64,000 nt of DNA from NCBI GenBank assembly GCA_014084085.1, contig NPFB01000081.1:8490-72489 (forward strand), in the 5' to 3' direction. The notes under the pieces were generated by a model, which made no database searches, was not told the origin of the DNA, and worked only from the letters and a program-made list of their open reading frames with translations. Source of the stretch: Hondaea fermentalgiana. Its lineage: Eukaryota > Sar > Bigyra > Thraustochytrida > Thraustochytriidae. Within the stretch, counting starts at the first letter, position 1. Each line of letters opens with the position of its first letter. The position numbers were made by a program, and so were the translations under genes. This document shows, in pieces, positions 31,401 to 40,297 of the stretch.

Positions 31401-32747
31401 GCCAAGTGACGAAGATTCGCGTTTTATCACGGGTGCCTCGCGCTTGCTAGCTGCTTGTGCGACCGACTGTGGCGGCGCGGCAGGTTGTGGGAGATTTTCC
31501 TTGATCGAGGAGGTGTCAGAGCTGGCTCCTGGCGCGGGAACGGAGAGAATGGAGGTGACAAGAGTGTCAATAAAGCTGTCGCGCGGCGACAGTGGCGCAT
31601 CAGACGCTGCGTCTCCGTCCACGTCGAGAATTGCGCTGGCGGAGATACCTGCAGGGACCACGGGGCGAAAGGTGAATTTGCTTCCATCATATGTCACGGA
31701 CGCTTGCATGACTTTTTCGGGTGTGCTTGCCAAGAGGGATTGTAAATCCATGTCCTTGACGACCGTCGTCACGAGTTTCCCACACAGCGGGCACTTTTGG
31801 CCTCTTTGACAGAACTCGAGCTCTACCGCGCGAGGGTGCGTGCATTCCGCGCCACGCACAGGACGTCGAAGTCTCGTGAGTGTGACGGGGCAGCTGAGAG
31901 AGACGGTTTGCTCAGCCACGAGTAGACCGTCAGGCCCCAAATCCCCTTCTGCCGCACTGGCATCTTGTGCTTGGCGTTTGGGGCTTCGGTCGAGGACCGA
32001 GTCTGTTCCAATACCTTGTGAAGCTGTATTCGAGATGCCTGATGCGGTCTCACTTAATTTGCTGGGCGAGGTGGCGCTTTCGTGTGTTCGCTTCCGCACA
32101 ATGCCCCGCGGAGTTTGGGGCGTACCTCCGGTCCGAAAGATTGGGCGCTCCTTGCACATGATGCACAAGCGTATAGGCTGCTGAGATGCGAGCAGCCACG
32201 GCTCGAGACCTCCAGCCATGGACATGTACGAGCTGCCAACGCGCAGATTGTTGACGAGAACGAGCAAGTCATCTGGACCAATGCCCAACTGATGAGCAAA
32301 GTTTCCGGGCGTTTCCCAATTTGTAAAGCAATAGCCTTGCTCTTTCTCGACGATTTGAGGAAAGGCAAGACCTTGCTCGCGGGTGTGGAAATGGAAAACC
32401 TTGCGAAAGGCTACAGTCTCTTTGCGCTCTGAAGATATCGCCAGGCGGTGTGCCGTTTTGTCGCTTTCGAAGTTATCTTTGTCTGTTCGACATATGCAGT
32501 CCCCTTGCGCAAATCGAGACTCTCCCGACGTGAAGACGCGCCCGACAGTGTACGCGATGTCGTCGCCTTGCCCTGTTTGGCTGAGCGTGAACGGGAGGTG
32601 GACCCCGCATGTCACTTCGTCGATGGACCACTTGAGGATAACGATGAGCTCTACGCTCGTAGGCTGAGTGACAACCGCTTGCATGGCCGGGGCAGCAGCC
32701 CGGCTACCCGCGGCAGCCTTTCTCCGCGCCGCGCGTGTCCGAGGCAT
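28467..32747 (-). CDS. RTEL1/FANCJ-class Fe-S helicase fused to a PIAS-type SP-RING
   Basis: This codes for 1426 aa from an ATG. Residues about 281-335 form an SP-RING/MIZ finger: SLSCPVTLTRLRRPVRGAEC, then TH, a Cys and CPLCGK, the pattern of PIAS/SIZ SUMO E3 ligases. From about 528 an XPD-family superfamily 2 helicase follows: Walker A SPTGTGKTAAT (about 565), spaced Cys residues of a likely Fe-S cluster (CSNQ, CCSQ, CLPF, GCPFF), motif II DEGHNLE (DEGH instead of DEAH), SEGIDFKDNYCRAVF and the motif VI box QALGRVIRHKNDFGAVFFVD. The box VI region is closest to RTEL1. These helicases unwind D-loops, G-quadruplexes or replication blocks. The last 80 residues are Ser-rich. An SP-RING in the same chain suggests local SUMO ligation during repair. 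TAGGCCTA lies 11 bp upstream of the ATG. Confidence 0.9.
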   Translation of the reverse strand: MPRTRAARRKAAAGSRAAAPAMQAVVTQPTSVELIVILKWSIDEVTCGVHLPFTLSQTGQGDDIAYTVGRVFTSGESRFAQGDCICRTDKDNFESDKTAHRLAISSERKETVAFRKVFHFHTREQGLAFPQIVEKEQGYCFTNWETPGNFAHQLGIGPDDLLVLVNNLRVGSSYMSMAGGLEPWLLASQQPIRLCIMCKERPIFRTGGTPQTPRGIVRKRTHESATSPSKLSETASGISNTASQGIGTDSVLDRSPKRQAQDASAAEGDLGPDGLLVAEQTVSLSCPVTLTRLRRPVRGAECTHPRAVELEFCQRGQKCPLCGKLVTTVVKDMDLQSLLASTPEKVMQASVTYDGSKFTFRPVVPAGISASAILDVDGDAASDAPLSPRDSFIDTLVTSILSVPAPGASSDTSSIKENLPQPAAPPQSVAQAASKREAPVIKRESSSLGVTAEGKLGASDQPQSLHAILSRFSNEDLNAAEKLAMTISELSIQETKVIGRGMGAEFAHRARWPPCRLVEAKAKKRIFIGGVEILFPHRKPLVPQTRVMVEMIACLKSKSHALLESPTGTGKTAATLSAALSWQRYHDMRGWADFSGTPRTIYYLTRTHSQATQVVAALRGMPYRPMIVTLASRVNLCSNQAVMTEAEGSNEGLSACCSQAVKAGTCLPFKQLLKYNVVDHLYKLTRTKIAATEDDGLFDIEDLRSFGPSAQDHGCPFFASKALHPSAQLVICPYNYVIDPDIRSVVIPNANEGSSVFIFDEGHNLESSCLETGSCTLRLPTVLEIVKDLCVLSSFSDWIAEENMPVRSLALEVMLVFDKIAQFLLNQRAGWIRTSESDRVTKEEKTRELYKRGGIASSTGTALASMVFRDIGLSEATLSNAEEALAKILRALADLGHVNPDDVTAYDARPRQLRSLAMTGAKSLRVLSMMKKIPQDFYAVVNATRIDAAADLVHNFHRDFNEPSHRPARTCSRTHGTYLNQNVGEVEWTVELRLMLMNPGAVFNDVASIAHSVIVASGTLFPMNSHEFGKAFHERLRVKDRQIALDHVIKLEQQLYMSVIPRSPTGDLLDGSYRSRQQLGPFRYEAALFETIRVVLRDAVSVQGGSLVFVSSFKQLTDLENFMQQNHFVARLQAERGPVIFENTSVEDLEDAASDFDEDSDDGGNEYNEDEEDDSGYDGWPWGNARSRHQQQRQRNGGWNRGQRKGHPRRRTGKPKSAFELAKARFRGAVDAGQSPVLFAVFRGRMSEGIDFKDNYCRAVFLVGIPYPALFDSAIKYKRAWNDSKHAAGESYVRGGEWYSQQAFRAMNQALGRVIRHKNDFGAVFFVDARLDDVNMHRHLARWCRGAIKRDFFPRLVPRVRTFFDQVPEHLKNPAAAAELAAATPLSSSQNSQDSFLSLGSAPPSSSNQTSSTSSSLSSSLSSSAT

Positions 32748-33298
32748 GTTGCGAGACTAGGCCTACGCGCAACTTAACCACCATGTTTTTTCATCGATCT
32801 ACTTTCCCTTCCATTTATCGTCGCCAAACGTTGGGTCGATCTCAGTCGGATCTCAGGCAGACAGAATGGGTCGATCTTCAATCCGTCAGACGACGGAGAG
32901 CCCCGGAAGAGCTTGTTGATGGAATAGACAGGCTTTGCGGCTTTTGATGCGAGTGCGTATTGATTTGTCGATATTGCGACAAGAATCTGTATAACTAAGG
33001 GAAGGGAACGAAAGGAGTGCATCTGACCGAGTGAGGGCGACGACATGTGCAGCGAAAGAAAAGACCACGTTTTCTGCAGAACGTGCATTTCATCCAGCGA
33101 GCAAGGTGACCTAAACACAGACAACATCAGGGTGATATCTCGTCTTTCCCATGGCGAGCATATGAACTTTATGTCATTCTCATTGACTGTCGACTTCGTA
33201 AGCCGATCGATCATTTCATCCGACAGAAGCTTGCCTCTTCACTTCACGAGTAGGATACATCCCAAACGCATGTAGTCCCACTCTTTGACGTCGCAAAC

Positions 33299-34133
33299 CA
33301 AAGTTCCAGGCAGCGACAGGAATACGATTGCGATCATTTCGTTCAAGGCCGCTCTTTGGGTTTATACCTTTAGAATCCATTCGTTGATGGCCCACAGATC
33401 CTCTGGCTTTCCTATGGCCGTGCACTTCTCATGCTAGTACATCCGTGGCTCCCTGCAAGTTCCAGCGCAGCAATTGTAGGACGATTGCGACATTTCGATC
33501 AACACGGTGAAAGGCCGCTCTTTGGGTTTATACCTTTCGAATCCATTTGTTGATGGCCCACAGATCCTCTGGCTTTCCTATGGCCGTGCACTTCTCATGC
33601 TAGTACATCCGTGGCTCCCTGCAAGTTCCAGCGCAGCGATTGTAGGACGATTGCGACATTTCGATCAACACGGCGAAAGGCCGCTCATTGGGTTTATACC
33701 TTTCGAATCCATTTGTTGATGGCCCACGGATCCTCTGGCTTTCCTATGGCCGTGCACTTCTCATGCTAGTACATCCGTGGCTCCCTGCAAGTTCCAGCGC
33801 AGCGATTGTAGGACGATTGGGACATTTCGATCAAGACGGCGCCAGGCCACTCTTTGGAATTCCCCTAGTGGAGTCCATCGGGTGGCCCATCCACGGATCC
33901 TCTGGCTCTCCCAAGGCCGTGCACTTCTCATGCTAGTGCATCCGTCGCTCCCTGCAAGTTCCAGCGCAGCGACTGTAGTACGATTGCGACATTTCGATCA
34001 AGACGGCGCAAGGCCACTCTTTAGAATTCCCCCAATTTTCCATCGGGTGGCCCATCCACGGATCCTCTGGCTTTCCTATGGCCGCGCACTTCTCATGCTA
34101 TACCTCCGTCGCCCCCTGCAAGTTCCAGCTGCG
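33299..34133. repeat. Satellite of about five ~166-bp units
   Basis: Units begin near 33349, 33514, 33680, 33846 and 34013, with a partial unit before the first. Each contains ATCCTCTGGCTTTCCTATGG, GCACTTCTCATGCTA, CCTGCAAGTTCCAG and GCGACATTTCGATCAA. Spacings measured between shared words are 165-167 bp. The later units diverge, with an insertion GAATTCCCC and the deletion of GTTTATACC. Because 166 is not a multiple of 3, the phase shifts each unit, so this is not a coding repeat. Confidence 0.9.
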
Positions 34134-34700
34134 CTGGGCCCGCGTCCACGGCCATGGTTCACTTTCGAAGAGCATGCGAACCCGCAGGTCTCAGCAACGC
34201 GTCTCACCGCCCTGGCTGGCCGAAGACATCACCCGTCATCGGACTCGAGCACGCAAGCTCACCACTCTCACTCGTCACGACTACAATTCCTCGCGTCAAC
34301 GCTGCCACGTCCAGCGTCCGGCTCTACTACTCTTCTCCGCCCGGGTCTCCATCTCCACCATCCTGCATCATCAACCTCTTTTTCGGCCTCAACTCCCAGT
34401 CGCGTGCCCCCGAATCGTCCCACGTTTCCCGCATCTTCCCGCCCGGAGCTCCACGCAGAAAACAACTTTCGCGACGCGACGCAGAAACTCTCCTCGTCCT
34501 CGTTCTCGTCCTCGTCGTTCCCGTCCTCGTCGTTTTTATCGTCGTCCTCGTCCTCGTCGTTCTCGTACTTGTCGTCCTCGTCGGCCGCCTTGTGCCGGCT
34601 CTCCTCTCCTTCGCCGCGGGTTGGTCGCCGTTCCGCCTTTGTTCCGCGTACGTTCCTTTATCTGTTCCAATCCGGGGCCGCCGGCCGCGCGTCGCGTCCA

Positions 34701-34708
34701 TATAAATC
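34701..34708 (+). promoter_or_regulatory. Candidate TATA box of the 4-repeat MYB gene
   Basis: TATAAATC follows CGCGTCCA. It is the only TATA-like word between the satellite and the ATG at 35364 and implies a leader of about 630 GC-rich bases. A closer TATA-less start is equally possible. Confidence 0.3.
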
Positions 34709-35363
34709 ATAGCGCCGGGGCGTTCCACTCGTTCCGCTCGCGCGGCGCCCGGAGGCCGATTCGAAAACGAGGCTTCGAGTCCGGTACGCGCCGCGCGGCG
34801 GGCTGCGCGAAATCGACAAAAGAATTTATGCGCGCAGATGCACGACGCGGGTGGCGCGCGCGTACGGGACCCGGACGCGCGCCGGCCCCCGCGGTTTCAC
34901 TTGCGCGGCTGGCGGGCGCGCTATAACCCACTTGCGCGGCGCGATAGCGCACTTGCGCGGCGCCCTGGCGGCCCTTCGGTCTCTTTCAATTCAAATTTTC
35001 TTTTTTTTATTTCTGAGGTCCGGCCTCGATTTCAAACCCGATTCCCGAGACCGACCGCGCGCACAGACCTCGCGCGAGCCGCGAGACCGCGCGCGACTCC
35101 GCTCCCGCCGCCGCCGCCGCCGCCGCTGCTCGCTGCGATTGCCGGCGCTCTCCGCCGTCTCCGCGTCCACGCGCGCGCACGTGCGCGAGATTGGAGATCG
35201 CTCGCTCGCTCGCTCACAGGAGAAAGAAGGCCTCCCTCGACCGGTCGATCGCGGCCACCTCGACGCGCACGGAGGCCGCGGGGCGGCCGAAGTCTGCGCG
35301 GCGCTTTGTACTCCGCTTCGCGTTGCTCTCGCGGCGACCCCAAGGGACGGGCCCCTCCTCGCC

Positions 35364-37295
35364 ATGGGCAACAGCTCCTCTGCGCGCCGCGTGCGCCGCA
35401 AGAAGAATGTCCAGGAGATGTCTGCCGAGGGCAAGCGCGCCTTCCTGGAGTCCACAGCCGGCAAGAACGCGAGCGACGTCGACGCCTTGACCGGGCAATT
35501 GAAGCAGATGACCGTGTCCGGATCGTCTTCGTCGTCAACGTCGAGTTCTGCGAAGAAGGCCAACGGGTACCAGCTCAAGGTGAGGCAACCTGTGAAAAAG
35601 TCCGTGGAACTCGATGAAGCGCGCAAGTCCGAAACCCTCTTTGCCAAACAAAAAGAACTTAAATCTACCCCGCCGTCGAATCGCACGGCGTACCCGAGTA
35701 AAAAATGGAGCCCCGAGGAGGACGAGCTGCTCCGCGAGGCCGTGGCTGAGTTCAACGCGAAAAACTGGAAAGCCATTGCCCAACGTGTGCCGGACAAGAC
35801 CCATCTCCAGTGCCTGCAACGATGGAAAAAGGTGCTCCAGCCTGGTCTCATCAAGGGCCACTGGACCGAAGAAGAGGACAACATGCTCCGCTCGCTGGTC
35901 GACGAGTCTGGCTCAACCTCGTGGGTGGCCGTGGCCAAGTACATTCCGGGACGCACAGCCAAGCAGTGCCGCGAACGCTGGAGCCTCAATCTTGATCCGA
36001 GCATCAACCGCGGTCCGTGGACCGCAGAAGAGGACAAGCATCTTCTCGCACTGCACGAACAGCTCGGAAACAAGTGGGCCGAGATCTCGGGACATATGGA
36101 GGGCCGCACCGAGAATGCCGTAAAGACTCGTTACAAGTCGATTGTGCGCGCCATGCAAAAGCAGTGGACCCCCGCCGAGGACCGCGTCCTCGTCGATGCC
36201 AAGGCTACAGCAAGCAACCGGTGGGTGGCCATTGCGAGCCAGCTGCCCGGTCGCTCCAAGAACGCCGTGCGACAGCGCTGGAAGTTCCTTGTCGCAGAGT
36301 ACCCAAATCTCGATGAGGTTGTTGATACGGACCGCGGCTATGTCTGGTCTCTTCCTGTGTACATGCAAAATGCTTACCATCCAACGCACCCCATCCATGC
36401 CGAAATGCGTCCCTCCGAGTATGCCCAGGCGGCCATGGCCGCGCGCCCGCCTCCCATTCTGGAGCACGTTGTGCACGAGGAGACGCACGAAGAGCGCATG
36501 CGCGCTCTGCCGCCGCTCGAACATACGCACGATCCTCGTTACCGGCCCACGGACACACAGAGTGACATTTCCAACCAGGCCACAACCTCGTCTATCCCTG
36601 ACTCGGCGTCGGTGTCGCGCAATGATGACCTTCTCTTTCCTTCGTCCAACACCGATTATTTCGCCGGAGCGAATGCCTCGCCATCGGCGTACAGCACAGA
36701 TGGGGAGGCGAGTCGCCTCATGGACGCCAATTATGGTTTCGAGGCCGAGTCCCAGTATGCGCAAATTAAGGCAGAGCCAAACGTTCACATTACAAACTAC
36801 GGTGACGAGCACAATGCCGGTGTTCAGGCGCGTGTCAAGTACGAGCCCTTTCATACGACGCACCATCACCATCCAACGATGCATCATCCCGCTGGCAACG
36901 TTCCTCCTGTGCACGGCCACGAGCACCTGGTCTCGGACGCTGAGCTCACTTTTGATGACTTTTCGGCACCGATTAACGCCCAGCCTCCGACGCACACCTC
37001 CCTTGGTGGCCTCGAGGTAGGCGACATGGTCACCTCGGGCCTCGAGGACTTTGCTGTTACTGATGACGTTGCTTTTCCGAACCACGGCTCTCAGCACCCG
37101 CAGCAGGCGTCAACACAAGATCTTGGTCTGGAAGCTCACTACGGGCCAACGACCACCCGCGGGCCCTCTGGCATTCTCGCCGCCGGTCACGAAATGTCTG
37201 CAACCTCCTTCACATCCCAAGACCAGTTTATGCTCATCGACGCGCTCCAAGACGCACCTGTCGACGAGAACCCGCCCAAAATTATGATTCGATGA
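35364..37295 (+). CDS. Four-repeat MYB factor with N-myristoylation-like start
   Basis: This codes for 643 aa from ATGGGCAACAGC (context GCCATGGG); upstream extension of the frame lacks a better start. Four MYB repeats run about 113-316: R1 KKWSPEEDELLREAVAEF, R2 KGHWTEEEDNMLRSLVDESG ending AKQCRERWSLNLDPS, R3 RGPWTAEEDKHLLALHEQLG ending ENAVKTRYKSIVRA, and R4 KQWTPAEDRVLV ending KNAVRQRWKFL. R2-R3 are close to the vertebrate c-MYB pair, giving a 3R-MYB plus an extra repeat. The N-terminus MGNSSSARR fits the N-myristoylation consensus (Gly2, Ser6), unusual for a nuclear factor. The C-terminus is acidic with His-rich stretches, a probable activation domain. The gene is a paralogue of the MYB gene at 16108-18393. 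Confidence 0.9.
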   Translation: MGNSSSARRVRRKKNVQEMSAEGKRAFLESTAGKNASDVDALTGQLKQMTVSGSSSSSTSSSAKKANGYQLKVRQPVKKSVELDEARKSETLFAKQKELKSTPPSNRTAYPSKKWSPEEDELLREAVAEFNAKNWKAIAQRVPDKTHLQCLQRWKKVLQPGLIKGHWTEEEDNMLRSLVDESGSTSWVAVAKYIPGRTAKQCRERWSLNLDPSINRGPWTAEEDKHLLALHEQLGNKWAEISGHMEGRTENAVKTRYKSIVRAMQKQWTPAEDRVLVDAKATASNRWVAIASQLPGRSKNAVRQRWKFLVAEYPNLDEVVDTDRGYVWSLPVYMQNAYHPTHPIHAEMRPSEYAQAAMAARPPPILEHVVHEETHEERMRALPPLEHTHDPRYRPTDTQSDISNQATTSSIPDSASVSRNDDLLFPSSNTDYFAGANASPSAYSTDGEASRLMDANYGFEAESQYAQIKAEPNVHITNYGDEHNAGVQARVKYEPFHTTHHHHPTMHHPAGNVPPVHGHEHLVSDAELTFDDFSAPINAQPPTHTSLGGLEVGDMVTSGLEDFAVTDDVAFPNHGSQHPQQASTQDLGLEAHYGPTTTRGPSGILAAGHEMSATSFTSQDQFMLIDALQDAPVDENPPKIMIR

Positions 37296-37616
37296 TTCGA
37301 TGATCCGATGACGTGAGTCTGATTGACATGTGATTCCACTACATTTCCCCATTTCTCGAATGCGCGCACACAAGCACACGTTTCCTGCTGCTGTCTTGAC
37401 TGTGTTTTTCCCACCTTTCTTTCATTTTTCCCCCCTAATAAATTCCGGCGCAGGCCAACGGTATTATGAAAAATTCTTTCCGACATTTGTATTCAGTCGA
37501 ATTTGAGCACGCGCGCGGCGCGGCGCGGCGCGGCGCGGCGCGGCGCGGCGCGGCGCAGCGCGGCGCAGCCCGACGGTGCGTTAGGTCTGACACACGCAAA
37601 AAGAGGCACAACAACG
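37296..37616. other. Spacer with pentanucleotide array
   Basis: This holds AATAAA-like polyadenylation words for the MYB gene (CTAATAAATTCC near 37436-37447), then a (GCGCG)n/(GGCGC)n array just upstream of the next ATG. Confidence 0.5.
37515..37568. repeat. Pentanucleotide array (GGCGC)n
   Basis: About eleven near-perfect GGCGC units end 49 bp upstream of the ATG at 37617. Confidence 0.9.
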
Positions 37617-39545
37617 ATGGCAACACAGAATGACTATGAAAATGATCTTGTTCATGATAAAAGTAGAACAGATGACAACCTCCATCATCCCTTGCAAAGT
37701 CAGGCCGAGGAGTACACAGCGAATCACGAAGAAGGCACTGCTGACATGGCTTGGACCTCGCACGTTGCTTGCGAGAACCTCTACGGGGCTGCTCCATTCT
37801 CGACTCGCACCTTCGTGAAGCATTTTGTTTGTGAAATTGGTTGGGGTATTCTCGGATTCGCATTTTTGCCAGTCCTTGTGCTCCTCCTTGGCCGAGGTGG
37901 CGTGATCTCGTGCGGTTTCTGGCCCGGGAAACTGGGTTGTGGTCAAAGGAATCGCGGTGTCTTTCTCTCCCAGGTTGTTTCGTTTGTGCTCATCATTCCA
38001 ATTTTGATGGAATGCATCTACATGCTCACCATCGAAACCCACGTCAGCGAATCCTTTGATCTCAATGTCGATCTCTTCTTTATTGTTGTCATTCTCATCA
38101 TTCGGAGCGCGATGATTGCCGTCAAATACGCCTTTTGCGCACCAAACACACTGCGCGCTCTGAATCGAGGCGAAATTACAGGGACTCGTTTCACCAGTCT
38201 TCTCATAGTCGCATTTTCCACAAGGCCAGGCGACGCGATTCTCTTTGATCAGCTCGCCGGAAGTTTCAAAACCATCACTGTTCGTCCAATCACCGGCTTT
38301 TTTCTTTTGCGTAAAAAGCTTCCTGCGGGATGCATGGAAGCGCTGGCCGAAGGATATGAATCCGCCCGTCGTGCTCACAGTGAGTCTCTCTCTTGCGCCG
38401 CGGACGCACACGTACCTCTGACACCGTCCTCACCAGCAGGTAAATATGCTTTTCGACCAACTGTGTCGAGTGCGCCAATTAAACCAAGTGAAGCAGAGTC
38501 CATTTGCGACGGCGCTGTTCCACAAGAGCGAGAAATTCCTGTGCAGCACTTGGCATTCTTCCTCGTGCAAAACGTGTACAGGCGAGTCACGGCTCGCACA
38601 ACGACAATTCGTCCCATCTATTTCGCCCTCTTCCACCTGGTTGCGGATGCTGGAATGTCGATTCATCAAATGTACCAGGCAGACACGATAACACAGTGGG
38701 ACAAGTGTGTCAAAGCCAGTGCGGTGCTGCTTCGATTTAGCTTCATGGCCGTCATGTTCAACTTTCTTATCGCGGCCATCACAAACCTTCACCGTGGAGC
38801 CGAGGTTGCCAAAACACTACTCGGCTTGCTCGATGGCAAAATGGAGAATGCGAAATCTCTTTGCATACGAGGATCAGAAGGCCAAATAGGCACGATCCGT
38901 CTCGATCCTTACCTCGCATCAAACATTTACGCTTGGGGCATGCTTGCGAGAGTTCTTAGCAGGTTTGGGGCCGTCTTTAACCTGCGTTTCTCACTCATCT
39001 TCGGAGTGTATCTGATTCTGTGGGGCATATTCTGCGTTGTGACTTTTGCGTCCTTCTTTCTCAACTTCAATTGGCTCGATTGGCATTCCTCGATCATCTA
39101 TGGTGTTGATGTTCTCACGGTGGCTGTCTTGGTCTTCAAGGCGCTCATGGCCGCGGCAGACACCAACTTTTACATCAAGACAGGGTATACGCGAGCACTT
39201 GAAACCTTGCGAGTGCGCATGGATGCCTTACGCTTCCACTTTCAGTTCCCGTCAATGGCTGATATTCGTCTCGCAAAGGCTGACGCGAAGTGCGCTGCAA
39301 ATCTTTCGGAGAGGGCTGCATCCTCACTTCAATCTGGAATCTCCGAACACGACGCCATGGCTGAGACGCGAATTTCGCACGCAATCATCGCCATCGACAT
39401 TGTTCTTCGCCAAGTGGCTGCACATCCCCCCATTGAGATTCTGGGCCGCGTCATAACGTCTCAGTCGCTCCAGCGCAGTCTCGCTGGGGTACTCTCCCTA
39501 TTTGTGCTTGCATGGAATTTTTTCCGAGACAACCGAATGTCATGA
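37617..39545 (+). CDS. Polytopic membrane protein of unknown function
   Basis: This codes for 642 aa from ATGGCAACACAGAATG; the frame upstream begins only with TTG and a repeat-encoded Arg/Ala stretch. About seven hydrophobic helices are visible: FVCEIGWGILGFAFLPVLVL (about aa 75), FLSQVVSFVLIIPILMECIY (about 118), FFIVVILIIRSAMIAVKYAF (about 155), then after a long soluble loop (about 200-330) ALFHLVADAGMSIHQM (about 340), LLRFSFMAVMFNFLIAAI (about 370), and two helices between about 445 and 525. The C-terminal 100 residues are soluble. The helix count and cytosolic N-terminus recall gustatory-receptor-like 7TM channels, but I see no diagnostic TYhhhhhQF motif and leave the function open. 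No neighbouring gene explains it. Confidence 0.8.
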   Translation: MATQNDYENDLVHDKSRTDDNLHHPLQSQAEEYTANHEEGTADMAWTSHVACENLYGAAPFSTRTFVKHFVCEIGWGILGFAFLPVLVLLLGRGGVISCGFWPGKLGCGQRNRGVFLSQVVSFVLIIPILMECIYMLTIETHVSESFDLNVDLFFIVVILIIRSAMIAVKYAFCAPNTLRALNRGEITGTRFTSLLIVAFSTRPGDAILFDQLAGSFKTITVRPITGFFLLRKKLPAGCMEALAEGYESARRAHSESLSCAADAHVPLTPSSPAGKYAFRPTVSSAPIKPSEAESICDGAVPQEREIPVQHLAFFLVQNVYRRVTARTTTIRPIYFALFHLVADAGMSIHQMYQADTITQWDKCVKASAVLLRFSFMAVMFNFLIAAITNLHRGAEVAKTLLGLLDGKMENAKSLCIRGSEGQIGTIRLDPYLASNIYAWGMLARVLSRFGAVFNLRFSLIFGVYLILWGIFCVVTFASFFLNFNWLDWHSSIIYGVDVLTVAVLVFKALMAAADTNFYIKTGYTRALETLRVRMDALRFHFQFPSMADIRLAKADAKCAANLSERAASSLQSGISEHDAMAETRISHAIIAIDIVLRQVAAHPPIEILGRVITSQSLQRSLAGVLSLFVLAWNFFRDNRMS

Positions 39546-39720
39546 CAAATATTTTCGTTCTTTTCAGAGCCATGTCCTGAACAGTTTTTCTCGCTTGAGA
39601 AAGACTAGGATACTATCTGGCTCAGGTCCTCCGGTCCTCTATCCAAAACACATAAATGCGGCCAAACCAGCAGGAGTACACACCGACGGTACACACCTTT
39701 TCGAATGTAAAGTTTTTTCG

Positions 39721-39741
39721 CACGACACGACACGACACGAC
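39721..39741. repeat. Pentanucleotide array (CACGA)4
   Basis: Four perfect CACGA units lie 45 bp upstream of the ATG at 39786. Confidence 0.9.
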
Positions 39742-39785
39742 ACAACTATGCAATGCAGTACAATGCCCAAGCGTGACTCAAAGCC

Positions 39786-40257
39786 ATGGAGGAGGACTTT
39801 CGGGCAAGACGTCTTGCGCAGAGGCTTGTCGTGACGCTCGAGCGGTGCAAGGGGTGTGAGACGCACCAGCACTGTACCAAGCATCAGGTGCGCTATGTAT
39901 GCAGGTTCCCTCGCTGCTCAACGGTTTGCGCCAATGAGACGTCCTGGAAACTTCATAACAAGCGGCAACACGGCAATCGCGCGCCTTATAACACAAAGAC
40001 AAAGTATGACGAGTATCATGAAGCCCTCCTTAGCGAGATACAACACAGATTTCCGGGCATTACAGTACGTGAGCTTGGTGGTAGCGCGCGTCTCGGCGCG
40101 TTCGAAGTGAGCGCTGCTTTCGCAGATGGCACTCCAATTCCGTACCATTACTCCAAGATCGAGACACAAAAGTGGCCATGCGTGAAATCCCAAGTGGAAA
40201 AGCTGTTCAATTGCGCGCAACAGAGCGAGGCTCGTACTAAGGCGCATGTGCACACCC

Positions 40258-40297
<40 letters not shown>

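Larger units (their letters stand above)
32748..35363. other. Divergent intergenic region with satellite and GC-rich leader
   Basis: This is the promoter of the helicase gene (-), then a ~166-bp tandem array (33299-34133), then a Ser/Arg-coding-like GC-rich tract with TCGTCCTCGT repeats (34490-34590), a TATA box at 34701, and the long leader of the MYB gene. No gene is supported inside. Confidence 0.5.

Noticed and set aside
33299..34133. CRISPR-like or coding repeat
   Set aside because: Units are about 166 bp with no unique spacers, and their phase shifts by one base per unit; it is a satellite.
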